Assembly: GCA_024684455.1 (NCBI GenBank)
Contig: JAIKWU010000021.1
Coordinates: 1 to 64,000 of the forward strand
From: Bacteroidaceae bacterium
GTDB lineage: Bacteria; Bacteroidota; Bacteroidia; Bacteroidales; Bacteroidaceae
Direction of reading: 5' to 3'
DNA length: 64,000 nt
A program made the translations under genes and the position numbers. Positions 54,830-64,000 of the stretch are shown piece after piece. Every line of letters begins with the position of its first letter. Positions within the stretch are counted from its first letter, which is position 1. The notes below the pieces were generated by a model. That model was given only the letters and a program-made list of their open reading frames with translations, made no database searches and was not told the DNA's origin.

Positions 54830-55894
54830 TTATCCTTTATACTCAATCAATTTCAGGCATTCCAAGGGAGGCAGTGTGAAATAAACGCTTGCCCAAGCCA
54901 GTCCTACTCCAAAGGCTGTTGCCACTATACGATGTGATAAAGCATTCATTTCGTAATTATCACATGCTGACGTTAATGTTAATGGAATTGTAGCACAACT
55001 TGTATTTCCATAATCAAACATGCAATAAGGAACTTTTTCAGCAGGGATGCCAATTTTTTTTCTGATTTTCTCGTTCATAAACTTATTCGCCTGATGAAAG
55101 AGAAATATATCAACATCTTCAATCTTAATATCAGCGTAGTCCATCAACTGTCTCGTCACTTCAGGGGCTCGCTTTATACCAAAAGAGAACACACCCATTC
55201 CATCCATAGAGGTGTCAAGGTTCGTTCGGCAAATTCCCTTTCCGTATTCATTTTCTATTAGAGAATCAGACGTAAAGGGGTTTCTGAATCCTCCATCAGG
55301 AATCATAATGCTCTGATAAGAACTACCATCTGCTCCCAGTACAAAATAAAGACTATCTGCCCCCTTTGTGTATTCTATGGCTGTAGCGGTACCAGCATCA
55401 CCGAACAGCGGCCAGGCTGTTTTATCATTTCTGGATTTAAACTTTGTAGGTGTATCCCCCACCAGTAACAATCCTTTTTTCATGTGCCCTGCTTGCATTA
55501 AAGATGATATGACACTCAAGCCATACACCCAACCAGGACATCCATAAGAAACATCCAGTGTAAAACAGTTTGTTGAAAGACCTAATCGTCCTTGAAGTAC
55601 ACATGATGTCGGCGGTAAAATATAATCTGCTGACTGACTGACAAAAATAAGACAGTCAATGTCTTCAACATTCCACTTTAATTCATCTATCAGTTTGATT
55701 GCCGCTTCGTAACATAAGTCACTGGACGTCGTTTTTGAATCTGCCACACGGCGAAAACGAATGCCTGTAGAAAGAATAACCTTTTCAGCCTCTCCTTCGC
55801 TGAAAAGGGGGTATTCCATGTTGTCTTCTCGGGTAGGAGGCACACACGAAACTATACCTTTTATTGTTATATTTGAGTTTTGTAATTGAGCCAT
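54830..55894 (-). CDS. 3-oxoacyl-ACP synthase III (KAS III) family protein
   Basis: FTLDVSYGCPGWVYGLSVI active-site Cys, FLFHQANKFMNEKI His, YGNTSCATIPLTL Asn. Confidence 0.92.
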   Translation of the reverse strand: MAQLQNSNITIKGIVSCVPPTREDNMEYPLFSEGEAEKVILSTGIRFRRVADSKTTSSDLCYEAAIKLIDELKWNVEDIDCLIFVSQSADYILPPTSCVLQGRLGLSTNCFTLDVSYGCPGWVYGLSVISSLMQAGHMKKGLLLVGDTPTKFKSRNDKTAWPLFGDAGTATAIEYTKGADSLYFVLGADGSSYQSIMIPDGGFRNPFTSDSLIENEYGKGICRTNLDTSMDGMGVFSFGIKRAPEVTRQLMDYADIKIEDVDIFLFHQANKFMNEKIRKKIGIPAEKVPYCMFDYGNTSCATIPLTLTSACDNYEMNALSHRIVATAFGVGLAWASVYFTLPPLECLKLIEYKG

Positions 55895-55897
55895 AAA

Positions 55898-57301
55898 TTA
55901 GAGGGAGTCCAATATATGATACAATATTTTCCCAGTATCAGACCTAGGTAACGTCTTAATAATTTTCACAGAAATGGCTGACGGATGGAGGTTCAGCATT
56001 GCCGCCAATGATTGGCGGCATTCTTGAATGTTAATATCAGCGGAAGTAGTATATACGCACAATAAGTCATCAGTACCAGAACAAATAAATTCCGTTTCGT
56101 ATTTATTCTGCAACCATGCTTCCGTATAATCCAGGCCAATGCGATTCCCAAAAATCTTCAAAAAACGTTTCTTTCTTCCCACAATGTAGAAAAAACCGTC
56201 TTCATCCATATAAGCCATATCACCCGTTTCCAAACGCCCATGATTCACGTCTGGCAGCAACAAATCTTCTCGGCTTTCCGCATATCCCCAACAAACATTA
56301 TCGCCATAATAAAGCAGTTCTCCGATTTTGTTCGCAGGCAAAACGGCGCCATCAGAGTCGACGACTTCAAGCCGGCCATCAGGAATCGCAATCCCGATAC
56401 TTCCGGCTTTGGTTAAGGCGTGCTCTTGGGGTACGTAACTAATACGAGCAGTAGCCTCTGTTTGTCCATACATGACAACAAAGTTTTTATTATGGAGAGC
56501 GGCTTGTTCAGTGTATTCTCTTATCAACTCCACCTTTAATTTACCGCCAGCCTGAGTCAGCGTATGAAGATGAGGCAGATTAAAATTCCAGAATTTTATT
56601 TTTTTCAGGATTTCGTATGTGTAAGGAACCCCTGAGAAAGAAGTGGCTTTTTCTTCTGATGCGAACGACCAAAATTCACGTTGCACATAAGAATAATTGG
56701 TTAAAAGAAGGGTCGCTCCCACAGATAAATGGCTGTTTATAACAGACAAGCCAAAAGAATAATGCATTGGGAGTGAAGTAATAGGTCGCTCCAGTTCTGT
56801 TAATTTGAGATATTTTGCGATTGAAGTAGCATTACTCTTCAAGTTGTTTTCAGATATACGAACCAGTTTGGGAGCACCTGTAGAACCCGAAGTACTCAGC
56901 AGAACCCGAAGTTCGGGAGGAAGAGGCTGCTGGCAAGAATTGATTTGGATGAGTTTATAATTGTGAGCACTATAAAGATGTTGATGAAGTTCTAATCCAT
57001 TAACTTCTTGTTCCTCTGGTAGCCAAATGTACTCTGGTTTATAAATGGTAAGAATGTTATTGATGGATTCTTTGGCCAAATATCGGTTTAATAACAACAC
57101 AGTGCTTTTAGACTCAAAAACGGAAAGATACCCTATCAATGAGCCTATGGTATTATCGCATAGTACAACCAACAAACTGCCACACTTTAAGAATTGAGAA
57201 AGATTGTTAACACATTCTTGAAGAGCGGCATAGGACCACCTTTCTCCGGTAGGAATTTGAACAGCGATATTGCTCTTGAATTGTTGATAGTCGAACATCA
57301 C
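55898..57301 (-). CDS. AMP-binding acyl-CoA/acyl-ACP ligase
   Basis: VLLSTSGSTGAPKLVRIS, VMYGQTEATARISY, LETGDMAYMDEDGFFYIVGRKKRFLKIFGNRI. Confidence 0.92.
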   Translation of the reverse strand: MMFDYQQFKSNIAVQIPTGERWSYAALQECVNNLSQFLKCGSLLVVLCDNTIGSLIGYLSVFESKSTVLLLNRYLAKESINNILTIYKPEYIWLPEEQEVNGLELHQHLYSAHNYKLIQINSCQQPLPPELRVLLSTSGSTGAPKLVRISENNLKSNATSIAKYLKLTELERPITSLPMHYSFGLSVINSHLSVGATLLLTNYSYVQREFWSFASEEKATSFSGVPYTYEILKKIKFWNFNLPHLHTLTQAGGKLKVELIREYTEQAALHNKNFVVMYGQTEATARISYVPQEHALTKAGSIGIAIPDGRLEVVDSDGAVLPANKIGELLYYGDNVCWGYAESREDLLLPDVNHGRLETGDMAYMDEDGFFYIVGRKKRFLKIFGNRIGLDYTEAWLQNKYETEFICSGTDDLLCVYTTSADINIQECRQSLAAMLNLHPSAISVKIIKTLPRSDTGKILYHILDSL

Positions 57302-57319
57302 AAATAAACTGTAATCTTG

Positions 57320-57562
57320 TTAGTTTATACCATAATGCTCTTGGAGGATCTGTAATCCCAGGTCATATGTCTTTATGTCGAAGATATCGTCCGACAGGAA
57401 GTCTATACCAAATTCCTCTTCTAATGAAGAAATCAGAAGGATATGAGACACAGAGTCCCATTGTTCAGACACTTTCAAACGCATATCTTTCAAATCCTTC
57501 TTCTGAACATTAAACACAGAGCAGAACACCCTGTCGTATTTTTCTTGATTTATCTTATTCAT
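57320..57562 (-). CDS. Acyl carrier protein-like
   Basis: Four-helix ACP pattern with EQWDSVSHILLISSLEEEFGIDF. Confidence 0.85.
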   Translation of the reverse strand: MNKINQEKYDRVFCSVFNVQKKDLKDMRLKVSEQWDSVSHILLISSLEEEFGIDFLSDDIFDIKTYDLGLQILQEHYGIN

Positions 57563-57616
57563 TTGCGAATCTTCTTTATATTGAATAACGTATAATAAAT
57601 ATATTTATTATCATCT

Positions 57617-58270
57617 TCAAAAAAATAATTGCTTAGCAGGATTCCCTATATATGTAAACCCGTTTTTTGTCTTGCGCATAACAACGGACCCTGCGCCTAT
57701 GGTTGTGTTTTCGCCGACGGTCAATCCCTGCAATAGGACTGAATTGGCTCCAAAGGAATTAAGCGTACCAATGGTAGTTCCTCCACTAATTCGTGTTGCG
57801 GTCATAAAGGCATTAAAATCACCGATGACGGCGTCGTGTCCAACACTGCACCGATTATTAAACACATTAAAATTTCCCAGTTTAACATGACAACTCATCG
57901 AAACAAAACTACAGAGTATGTTGCCATAACCCATATTAAAGTTATCTTTATCTAAGATGGCGGCATCGGCGGCGATGAGATTGGGGAATTCCAACAGGGG
58001 GTTTGAGAGTTTTTCAACAATTTTCTTGACGGAATGTGGATTACTTATTGCTATCGCAACACAGGTCGGGTCTGTAAGGGCATTGAGGTACTTCGAATCT
58101 CCTAATATGTCTCCGTATTCATTTCTGGAACCAGCGGGATGATGAACGGTGTCGTCATCAACAAATCCCAGTAATGTCCATGTTGGAGTGTTCGCGTTAA
58201 TGCGCTTTATCATTGATGCCACTTCCCGGCCAAAGCCTCCCGCTCCAAAAATAATTATATTTCTTGACAT
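57617..58270 (-). CDS. NeuD/PglD-type acetyltransferase
   Basis: IIIFGAGGFGREVASMIKRIN...LNSFGANSVLLQGLTVGENTTIGAGSVVMRKT. Confidence 0.87.
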   Translation of the reverse strand: MSRNIIIFGAGGFGREVASMIKRINANTPTWTLLGFVDDDTVHHPAGSRNEYGDILGDSKYLNALTDPTCVAIAISNPHSVKKIVEKLSNPLLEFPNLIAADAAILDKDNFNMGYGNILCSFVSMSCHVKLGNFNVFNNRCSVGHDAVIGDFNAFMTATRISGGTTIGTLNSFGANSVLLQGLTVGENTTIGAGSVVMRKTKNGFTYIGNPAKQLFF

Positions 58271-58284
58271 ATCTAAGTATCTAA

Positions 58285-59472
58285 TTAATTCTTATCAAAA
58301 AGTGGTCGTTCGTCGCAATCGTCTACAATACATTGACGTAGCGCATCTAAATAGCCGTGGCCAAATTTCTGATCTGGTTCTATGTAATTACCTTCGGCCC
58401 ATTCATTCCATGATTTCAGGAAGAGTACTTGATGCTCTGGTTGTTTGTCTTTAATCAGTTTCAATGCTTCCAAAATTGTTTCCTTAAAACGCTCTGGCGT
58501 ACTTCCTGTGTAGATGCCGTTAACTCCTGCCCGGGGGCTTCGGTCCCACTGTGGCAACAGGGATGGATATACATTCTCACGTGCATCTTCTGGAACATAA
58601 TAGTGACGCATCACCTGACGGTAATCATATTTGTTAACCAATGATATCCCGAAACGGGCTGAGAGTTGGCGTTGCAGAGCGACCCACCATCGATTTTTTG
58701 CACAGACTTCTGCACGCCATGTTCCTAGCGGCAGTACTGCATCAAAACCGAGTTGCCCGGTAGCGTAGTCATAGTATTTCCCTGCCTCGTCTGTTGAAAA
58801 ATAGCCTTTAGTCACTTGATGACCATCTTCTGCAATCACAGGGTGGCCATTGGTGTTTTGCATATAGGCTATAAAGTGAATGCCTCTAAGCCCTGCTTCC
58901 TGTGCCAAAGTTCTCCAGCATGGAATGAAATCGCCTGGAAGGTCGTATGGGTCGAAGACTACAAATATGGGTTTCCCATCTATGGTTATATAGCGCTTGT
59001 CCTTAAAGGCTTTTAGGACATAGGCAAAATGCATCTTATAGTCTTCTTCTCCGTAATAACACTGCTCGGCGATCATTTCTTTACGCTTGTTTCCATCTCG
59101 TGTCCACGTGGCAGTGGTCCAACTATGATTTGCCCAGCCTAAAGCAAACGGGAAGTCTGGTTTTCCACTATTTAAGACTTCATTGAATGGTCGCTGAAGT
59201 AATTGCTTCCCATTACCAAACCAATAATGCCAATAACAAAAGCCTTCTACTCCAGCCTCACGGGCCATTTTTGCCTGCTGTTCGCGTATTTCAGGCAGGC
59301 GTAAGTCATAGAATCCCAAATCTGCGGGGATGCGCGGCTGATAATGTCCTCGGAATAATGGTTTTGCCTTTGCTACATTGGTCCATTCTGTAAATCCAGG
59401 CCCCCAAAACTTGTCGTTCTCGGGAATGGGATGAAATTGAGGAAGATATAAGGCAATGACTCTTGCTTTCAT
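58285..59472 (-). CDS. Glycoside hydrolase family 99-like (WbsX) protein
   Basis: RVIALYLPQFHPIPENDKFWGPGFTEWTNVAKAKPLFRGHYQPRIPADLGFYDLR; start at MKARVIALY. Confidence 0.93.
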   Translation of the reverse strand: MKARVIALYLPQFHPIPENDKFWGPGFTEWTNVAKAKPLFRGHYQPRIPADLGFYDLRLPEIREQQAKMAREAGVEGFCYWHYWFGNGKQLLQRPFNEVLNSGKPDFPFALGWANHSWTTATWTRDGNKRKEMIAEQCYYGEEDYKMHFAYVLKAFKDKRYITIDGKPIFVVFDPYDLPGDFIPCWRTLAQEAGLRGIHFIAYMQNTNGHPVIAEDGHQVTKGYFSTDEAGKYYDYATGQLGFDAVLPLGTWRAEVCAKNRWWVALQRQLSARFGISLVNKYDYRQVMRHYYVPEDARENVYPSLLPQWDRSPRAGVNGIYTGSTPERFKETILEALKLIKDKQPEHQVLFLKSWNEWAEGNYIEPDQKFGHGYLDALRQCIVDDCDERPLFDKN

Positions 59473-59519
59473 GTCAATGAGAAATAAGAAACTCAAAGTA
59501 TTTTAACAAAACCCTTGGG

Positions 59520-59753
59520 TCAATTTTTCTTATTCATGACAATGTTATATAGATCCGCAATTGTAACTGCAGACTTCATATCGTCACCATTGATGGATAC
59601 GTCATATTCTTCATCAATCATACAAATGATGGATAGCGCTATCAGAGAAGAATACTCATCCAATTCATGAAAGATTGTGTCGGCTTGAAAGACACTTTCA
59701 TCTGTGTCAACAAATTGCTCTGCAAAATGTTTTATAAAATCTTCAATATTCAT
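59520..59753 (-). CDS. Acyl carrier protein-like
   Basis: FHELDEYSSLIALSIICMIDEEYDVSINGDDMKS, D/E-x-x-S-L ACP-like helix II. Confidence 0.78.
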   Translation of the reverse strand: MNIEDFIKHFAEQFVDTDESVFQADTIFHELDEYSSLIALSIICMIDEEYDVSINGDDMKSAVTIADLYNIVMNKKN

Positions 59754-60041
59754 ATTCTAAGTTAAATTAAATTTCAGTTTTCCATGTAAATTGTAGAGAA
59801 AAGTACCAGTCGGCGAGATTGTGAGACTCTATCAAATACAATACTTGGCTTACTGTTTTTATGATATGTGTAACATATCGGAGCCACGCGACCGTCATAC
59901 CTCTTTACTATATACTATATTTGTAACGTTTATTTGGCATGTTTATTATATTTTCACAGATTTTTTTTGCTGTAATGATATACTGGGCTACATTTAGTTC
60001 AAAATCTCCCACTCAAACTTCAAAAAGAAAAACTTTACAAC

Positions 60042-60154
60042 TCACACTGCGGCATGAATGAAGTCATGCTATGCAACGGATATATTCACACTATACCACA
60101 AAAGTTTCCATATTTCAGACCTACTGAAACTCGTACCACACACTGACGTCATTC
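60042..60154. repeat. Degenerate 22-bp-period dyad array (F)
   Basis: TCACACTGCGGC / TCATGCTATGC / TCACACTATACC starts at 60042, 60064, 60086, then TTTCAGACCTACTGAAACTCG/TACCACACACTGACG. Confidence 0.5.
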
Positions 60155-60249
60155 AAATAGAAAATTGCGTTGTAACACAATAAAACCTGTGATGAAATGT
60201 TATAAATATAGTAAATATAGCAAGTATTTTAATACTACACAATTATACA

Positions 60250-61230
60250 ATGCAACATAAAATGTTTTGGCGGATGCTGTTGACGTTGGTAGTAGCCACT
60301 GTGTATTCTTGCTCCAACGAAAATGTCGATGTCATTCGAGAATACGACGAAACAAATACACCTTACTTAACAAACCACCCGCTTCCAAAGAACCCCAATA
60401 CACTTCGCGTGCTGGCTATTGGCAATAGTTATACTATCGACGGAACGGCTTATCTTCCAGAAATACTAGATGGTTTGGGAATAGACAATAACTGTTATGG
60501 AGTATATGCACTTGTTGCTGCAAGTGCCTCTTTACAATATTGGGATGAAGTGCTGCATCATAATGAGCCGGTGAAACTCATAAGACGAGCAGGCATGTTA
60601 AACATGGATGTATTGTCGGGAAGTATGGAAGAAGTGCTGTCACAGCCGTGGGATATCATTGTTTTTCAGCAGGTAAGTTATCTGTCGATGTCGTATGATT
60701 CTTTTTATCCGCATCTTCATCATTTAATTGATGCCGTCAAACGGTACTGCACGAATGAAAATGTGACACTTGCATGGCATATGACACATTCTTACGCCAG
60801 CACTTATGTCAGGGGTAACGGTGTACCCAGTTTCACAAGATGGCAATCAATTGCGAATGCAACACGAACGATGGTGCGATTCGATGGAATTGACGTAATT
60901 ATTCCAATGGGTACTGCCATTGAAAACGCACGTCATTCAGCACTCCAAAACGATACAGAACTCACCCGAGACGGCACACATCTGGCCTTCGGCGTCGGTC
61001 GATACATTGCTGCCTGTGCTTGGGTTGAGACCCTCTTTGCACCTGTGTATGGCTTTTCCGTTTCCAATCTCACGGCTACACACGACCTAGATGAGTGGGA
61101 AGAATTTGGCATCGGCGTGGACTCCTTCATTCCTGGTTCCTCCGTAGCCGTCACTGACGACAACAGGTCTCTCTGCCTCCAATGTGTGAACATGGCTAGC
61201 CAATACCCCTACTCCATCGTCAATCCCTAA
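60250..61230 (+). CDS. DUF4886 family SGNH-like lipoprotein, copy 1
   Basis: VYSCSNE lipobox, LRVLAIGNSYTIDGTAYLPEIL, IIVFQQVSYLSMSYDSF, TRDGTHLAFGVGRYIAA. Confidence 0.88.
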   Translation: MQHKMFWRMLLTLVVATVYSCSNENVDVIREYDETNTPYLTNHPLPKNPNTLRVLAIGNSYTIDGTAYLPEILDGLGIDNNCYGVYALVAASASLQYWDEVLHHNEPVKLIRRAGMLNMDVLSGSMEEVLSQPWDIIVFQQVSYLSMSYDSFYPHLHHLIDAVKRYCTNENVTLAWHMTHSYASTYVRGNGVPSFTRWQSIANATRTMVRFDGIDVIIPMGTAIENARHSALQNDTELTRDGTHLAFGVGRYIAACAWVETLFAPVYGFSVSNLTATHDLDEWEEFGIGVDSFIPGSSVAVTDDNRSLCLQCVNMASQYPYSIVNP

Positions 61231-61254
61231 GCATTTCTCCATCCATATAGCATC

Positions 61255-62349
61255 ATGAAGCGTCTCTTGTATTCTTTGCTTTCCGTCGCATTCACCCTCT
61301 GTCTGCTGACCTCTTCCTGCACCCATGATAAGGAAGACGACACCCTCATACCTACCGAAAACAAAACCGGACAAGACGAAGAGGCTGGAAACAAAGCGGA
61401 TGACAACGGAGATGACCCTTCCGACTCTGAAAACGGAAACGGCGATGAACCCATCATCCCCTACTTCGACAACGCCCCCCTCCCCATCGGAAAGGAAACC
61501 CTCCGCATCCTTGCTATCGGCAACAGTTATACCCTCGACGGAACTGCCTATCTGCAAGACCTGCTCGACAACCTCGGACTCGACCGCAGCCGATACTGCG
61601 TCATGGTAGCCATGCGTGCCAACTCCTCCCTTCAGACATGGTCGGAAATCTATGAAGACGAAAGCGTTGAGCCCTGGCTCCAATGTCAAGCAGGAACTCT
61701 CAAAATGGACTACAACCACGCCTCTCTCAAGACTCTACTATCACAGCCCTGGGACATCGTCGTACTCCAACAAGTAAGTTACTACGCCATCACTTACCTT
61801 ACCTACTCCCCCTGGCTGCGCACCCTCATCGATGCTGTCCGCACCCACTGCACCAACCCTGACGTCTGCCTTGCATGGCATCTCGTCCATTCCTACAGCG
61901 ACAGCTACATCTACAACGGAGAAATGTTGAGCGAGAAACGCTGGGCCAACATTAGTGCCTCCGCCCAACTTGTTGCCCGTCACGATGGCATCAACGTCAT
62001 CATTCCTATGGGCACTGCCATCCAGAATGCCCGTAACAGCATGCTGGAGAATGTCACCGACCTCACCCGCGACCACATCCATCTGGGCTTAGGCGTAGCC
62101 CGTTACATAGCAGCCTGCACATGGGTCGAAACCCTCTTCGACCCCGTCTTCGGCACCCAAATGACCGAACTGACTGCCAACCATCCACTGACAAATGTAG
62201 AGGAAAACGGAACAGGGTTCGATTCCTTCATTCTAGGATCCTCTATAGCCGTCACAGACGACAACCGCCCCCTCTGCATACAGTGTGCCCATTGGGCATG
62301 CACAGCCCCTTATCAAATTACCACTGAATACACTGAACAGGGCGAGTAA
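61255..62349 (+). CDS. DUF4886 family SGNH-like lipoprotein, copy 2
   Basis: LLTSSCTHDKED lipobox, LRILAIGNSYTLDGTAYLQDLL, IVVLQQVSYYAITYLTY, TRDHIHLGLGVARYIAA. Confidence 0.88.
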   Translation: MKRLLYSLLSVAFTLCLLTSSCTHDKEDDTLIPTENKTGQDEEAGNKADDNGDDPSDSENGNGDEPIIPYFDNAPLPIGKETLRILAIGNSYTLDGTAYLQDLLDNLGLDRSRYCVMVAMRANSSLQTWSEIYEDESVEPWLQCQAGTLKMDYNHASLKTLLSQPWDIVVLQQVSYYAITYLTYSPWLRTLIDAVRTHCTNPDVCLAWHLVHSYSDSYIYNGEMLSEKRWANISASAQLVARHDGINVIIPMGTAIQNARNSMLENVTDLTRDHIHLGLGVARYIAACTWVETLFDPVFGTQMTELTANHPLTNVEENGTGFDSFILGSSIAVTDDNRPLCIQCAHWACTAPYQITTEYTEQGE

Positions 62350-62379
62350 TATAACAAGCAACATAAGAGAAAAAAAACT

Positions 62380-63756
62380 ATGATACAGACCCTCACAGCA
62401 TTGACCATACTTCTTGCCACCCTCACCCAGCAGATGATCGATCGTTCAGAGGGTAGTTTTACTGTATCACAAACCTATACCCTCGGCGGTCAGGCTCTCA
62501 CCTTACCCACAGGCTATCAACTGGTATTCAAGAAGGGAGGGCACCTCTCTAACGGCACTCTCCGCGCCATCGAAGGCAGAATTTCCGCCTCGTCCAAGCG
62601 CAGCATCTTCGCCGCCGACATTGTCATCGAAGGCAGTTGGAACGTCCCCAATATATACGACAAGTGGTTCGACTACACACAGCCTGATACCAACCATCCC
62701 GTCCCAGCAAACCAGATCATCCGCAATCTACTCGCCCTCGCCAACGACGACCACTCTAATCATATCTTCTTCTCACGCAACCGTAGCTATTACTTCGAAC
62801 TCCCCTACAAGGGAAAAGCCAACTTTGGCGAACGCGTGGCGCACAAGGTCATCAAGGGAGTCACCAGACGCAACTATCTCGAACTCTATGGTGACGATTA
62901 CGACTTCCTGCGCATCTTCACGATCCCCTCACGCACTCATATTACCCTCCACAGCAACCTTCAGATGCTACCCACCAACGTCGGAGCCTACTTCGTGTTC
63001 ATGCAGAAAGACAAACATGACATCATCATCGAGGGTGGCGGCTCCATCCGAGGCGACGCACCAGCCCACCTTTACGACAACCCTCTTCTGCCACCCTCCT
63101 ACTACGGAGAATGGGGACACATCTTCTGCTTCATGCGGTGTCGGGACATCACCCTACGCGACATCACCATTGCTGACGCTTTTGGCGACTGCGTTTCCTA
63201 TCATGGCACCTACGGCATCAATGACCACTCACCCCGTTGGGGCGAACGGCTCACCATGCAGCGCGTGCGCATCATCAACGCTCGTCGCAACGGAATTACG
63301 CTAGCAGCCCGCAACTGCCGCATATCTGAATGCCATTTCGATCAATGTGGCATGAATAACGGTACCTATCCCATGTCAGCCATCGACTTCGAAGCTGACG
63401 GACTCGACACCTGGCCCGAATTGGGCAATCAAAATGTCATCATGGAGAACTGTACCTTCGGCAGGAACAAACGCGACATCGCAGCCAGCAACAATAATCT
63501 TCCCTCTTACGGGAAAATTGCCACCACCATCCGAGGCTGCTATTTTCCTAATCCCATCCGCATCACATGGGGTAACTGGCTCCGCTTCGAGCGCTGCACA
63601 ATTACCTCCTTCATTGGTGCCTGGAACCGTCCTGTAGATACCAACAACTCAGTCAAGCACAACGAATTTATTGATTGCCGAATCATCGATTTCCCTGAAA
63701 TTCTGAAAACATCCTCTTGGGACAACACATTCATAAACTGTACAATCGGGAAATAG
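62380..63756 (+). CDS. Right-handed beta-helix (pectate-lyase-like) protein
   Basis: IIEGGGSIRGDAPAHLYDN...CRDITLRDITIADAFGDCVSYHG...RRNGITLAARNCRISECHFDQCG. Confidence 0.72.
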   Translation: MIQTLTALTILLATLTQQMIDRSEGSFTVSQTYTLGGQALTLPTGYQLVFKKGGHLSNGTLRAIEGRISASSKRSIFAADIVIEGSWNVPNIYDKWFDYTQPDTNHPVPANQIIRNLLALANDDHSNHIFFSRNRSYYFELPYKGKANFGERVAHKVIKGVTRRNYLELYGDDYDFLRIFTIPSRTHITLHSNLQMLPTNVGAYFVFMQKDKHDIIIEGGGSIRGDAPAHLYDNPLLPPSYYGEWGHIFCFMRCRDITLRDITIADAFGDCVSYHGTYGINDHSPRWGERLTMQRVRIINARRNGITLAARNCRISECHFDQCGMNNGTYPMSAIDFEADGLDTWPELGNQNVIMENCTFGRNKRDIAASNNNLPSYGKIATTIRGCYFPNPIRITWGNWLRFERCTITSFIGAWNRPVDTNNSVKHNEFIDCRIIDFPEILKTSSWDNTFINCTIGK

Positions 63757-63777
63757 CAGTCAAAGGAAAGGCTGATT

Positions 63778-63866
63778 TTTGTACCACAGTGTATCATCAT
63801 TCACACCACAGCCTACATGCACTCATACTGCAGTGTGAACATATTTGCACCGCAGTATAAATAAAT
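63778..63866. repeat. 22-bp-period dyad array D
   Basis: Cores CCACAGT, CCACAGC, CTGCAGT, CCGCAGT start at 63784, 63806, 63828, 63850, all exactly 22 bp apart. Confidence 0.75.
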
Positions 63867-63883
63867 CTTATGTCACTTGACGG

Positions 63884-64000
63884 CTAAGTCAAGATTTTCT
63901 GATAAAAATCATAGACATTTTTTGCTGATGCCTGCGACGTGTACAACTGGTTGACTGTGGCAAAGGCGCGCTCACGAAGTGTAGCGTACTGTTCTTTTGG
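63884..64000 (-). CDS. C-terminus of a protein cut by window edge, probably a glycosyltransferase
   Basis: Minus-strand frame PKEQYATLRERAFATVNQLYTSQASAKNVYDFYQKILT*; resembles GT1-type C-terminus, next to the EPS locus. Confidence 0.5.
   Translation of the reverse strand, partial: PKEQYATLRERAFATVNQLYTSQASAKNVYDFYQKILT

Overview
This is a 64 kb chromosomal window from a Bacteroidales-type genome (Prevotella-like by promoter style TAnnTTTG, tmRNA tag and gene content; taxon is inference). Most of it is ordinary core genome: a galactose locus (SGLT symporter, two galM, galK, sugar MFS), tmRNA, rsmA, lpxB, surE, tRNA-Gln, rsfS-ftsH-cdsA, wzi-like, rny, zapA, mutS2, a C1 aminopeptidase, a Ca-type P-ATPase, S41 and S9 peptidases, MATE, AmpG-like MFS, SpoIID, cstA. 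Accessory parts are (i) an EcoRI-family adenine methyltransferase translationally coupled to a DUF262-HNH protein, (ii) an exopolysaccharide/glycolipid locus (51.6-60 kb and the right edge) with an embedded acyl-ACP mini-pathway (two ACPs, AMP ligase, KAS III, SDR), and (iii) a twin DUF4886 plus beta-helix cassette. The most interesting signals are non-coding. The first is a ~340-nt leader in front of the methyltransferase-nuclease operon: a ~190-nt nested rod-like RNA structure, a competing terminator-like pairing followed by a U tract, and a 10-bp dyad at the start codon. The second is a family of intergenic arrays, each about 4 units at an exact 22-bp period, built from interchangeable dyad half-words (GTTTCA/TGAAAC, TGTACCA/TGGTACA, TCACAC/GTGTGA) around a C(T/C)GC(A/G)GT core, plus a related-looking 21-bp x4 array inside terminal inverted repeats. 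All structures were paired by eye. No folding, homology search or database lookup was run.
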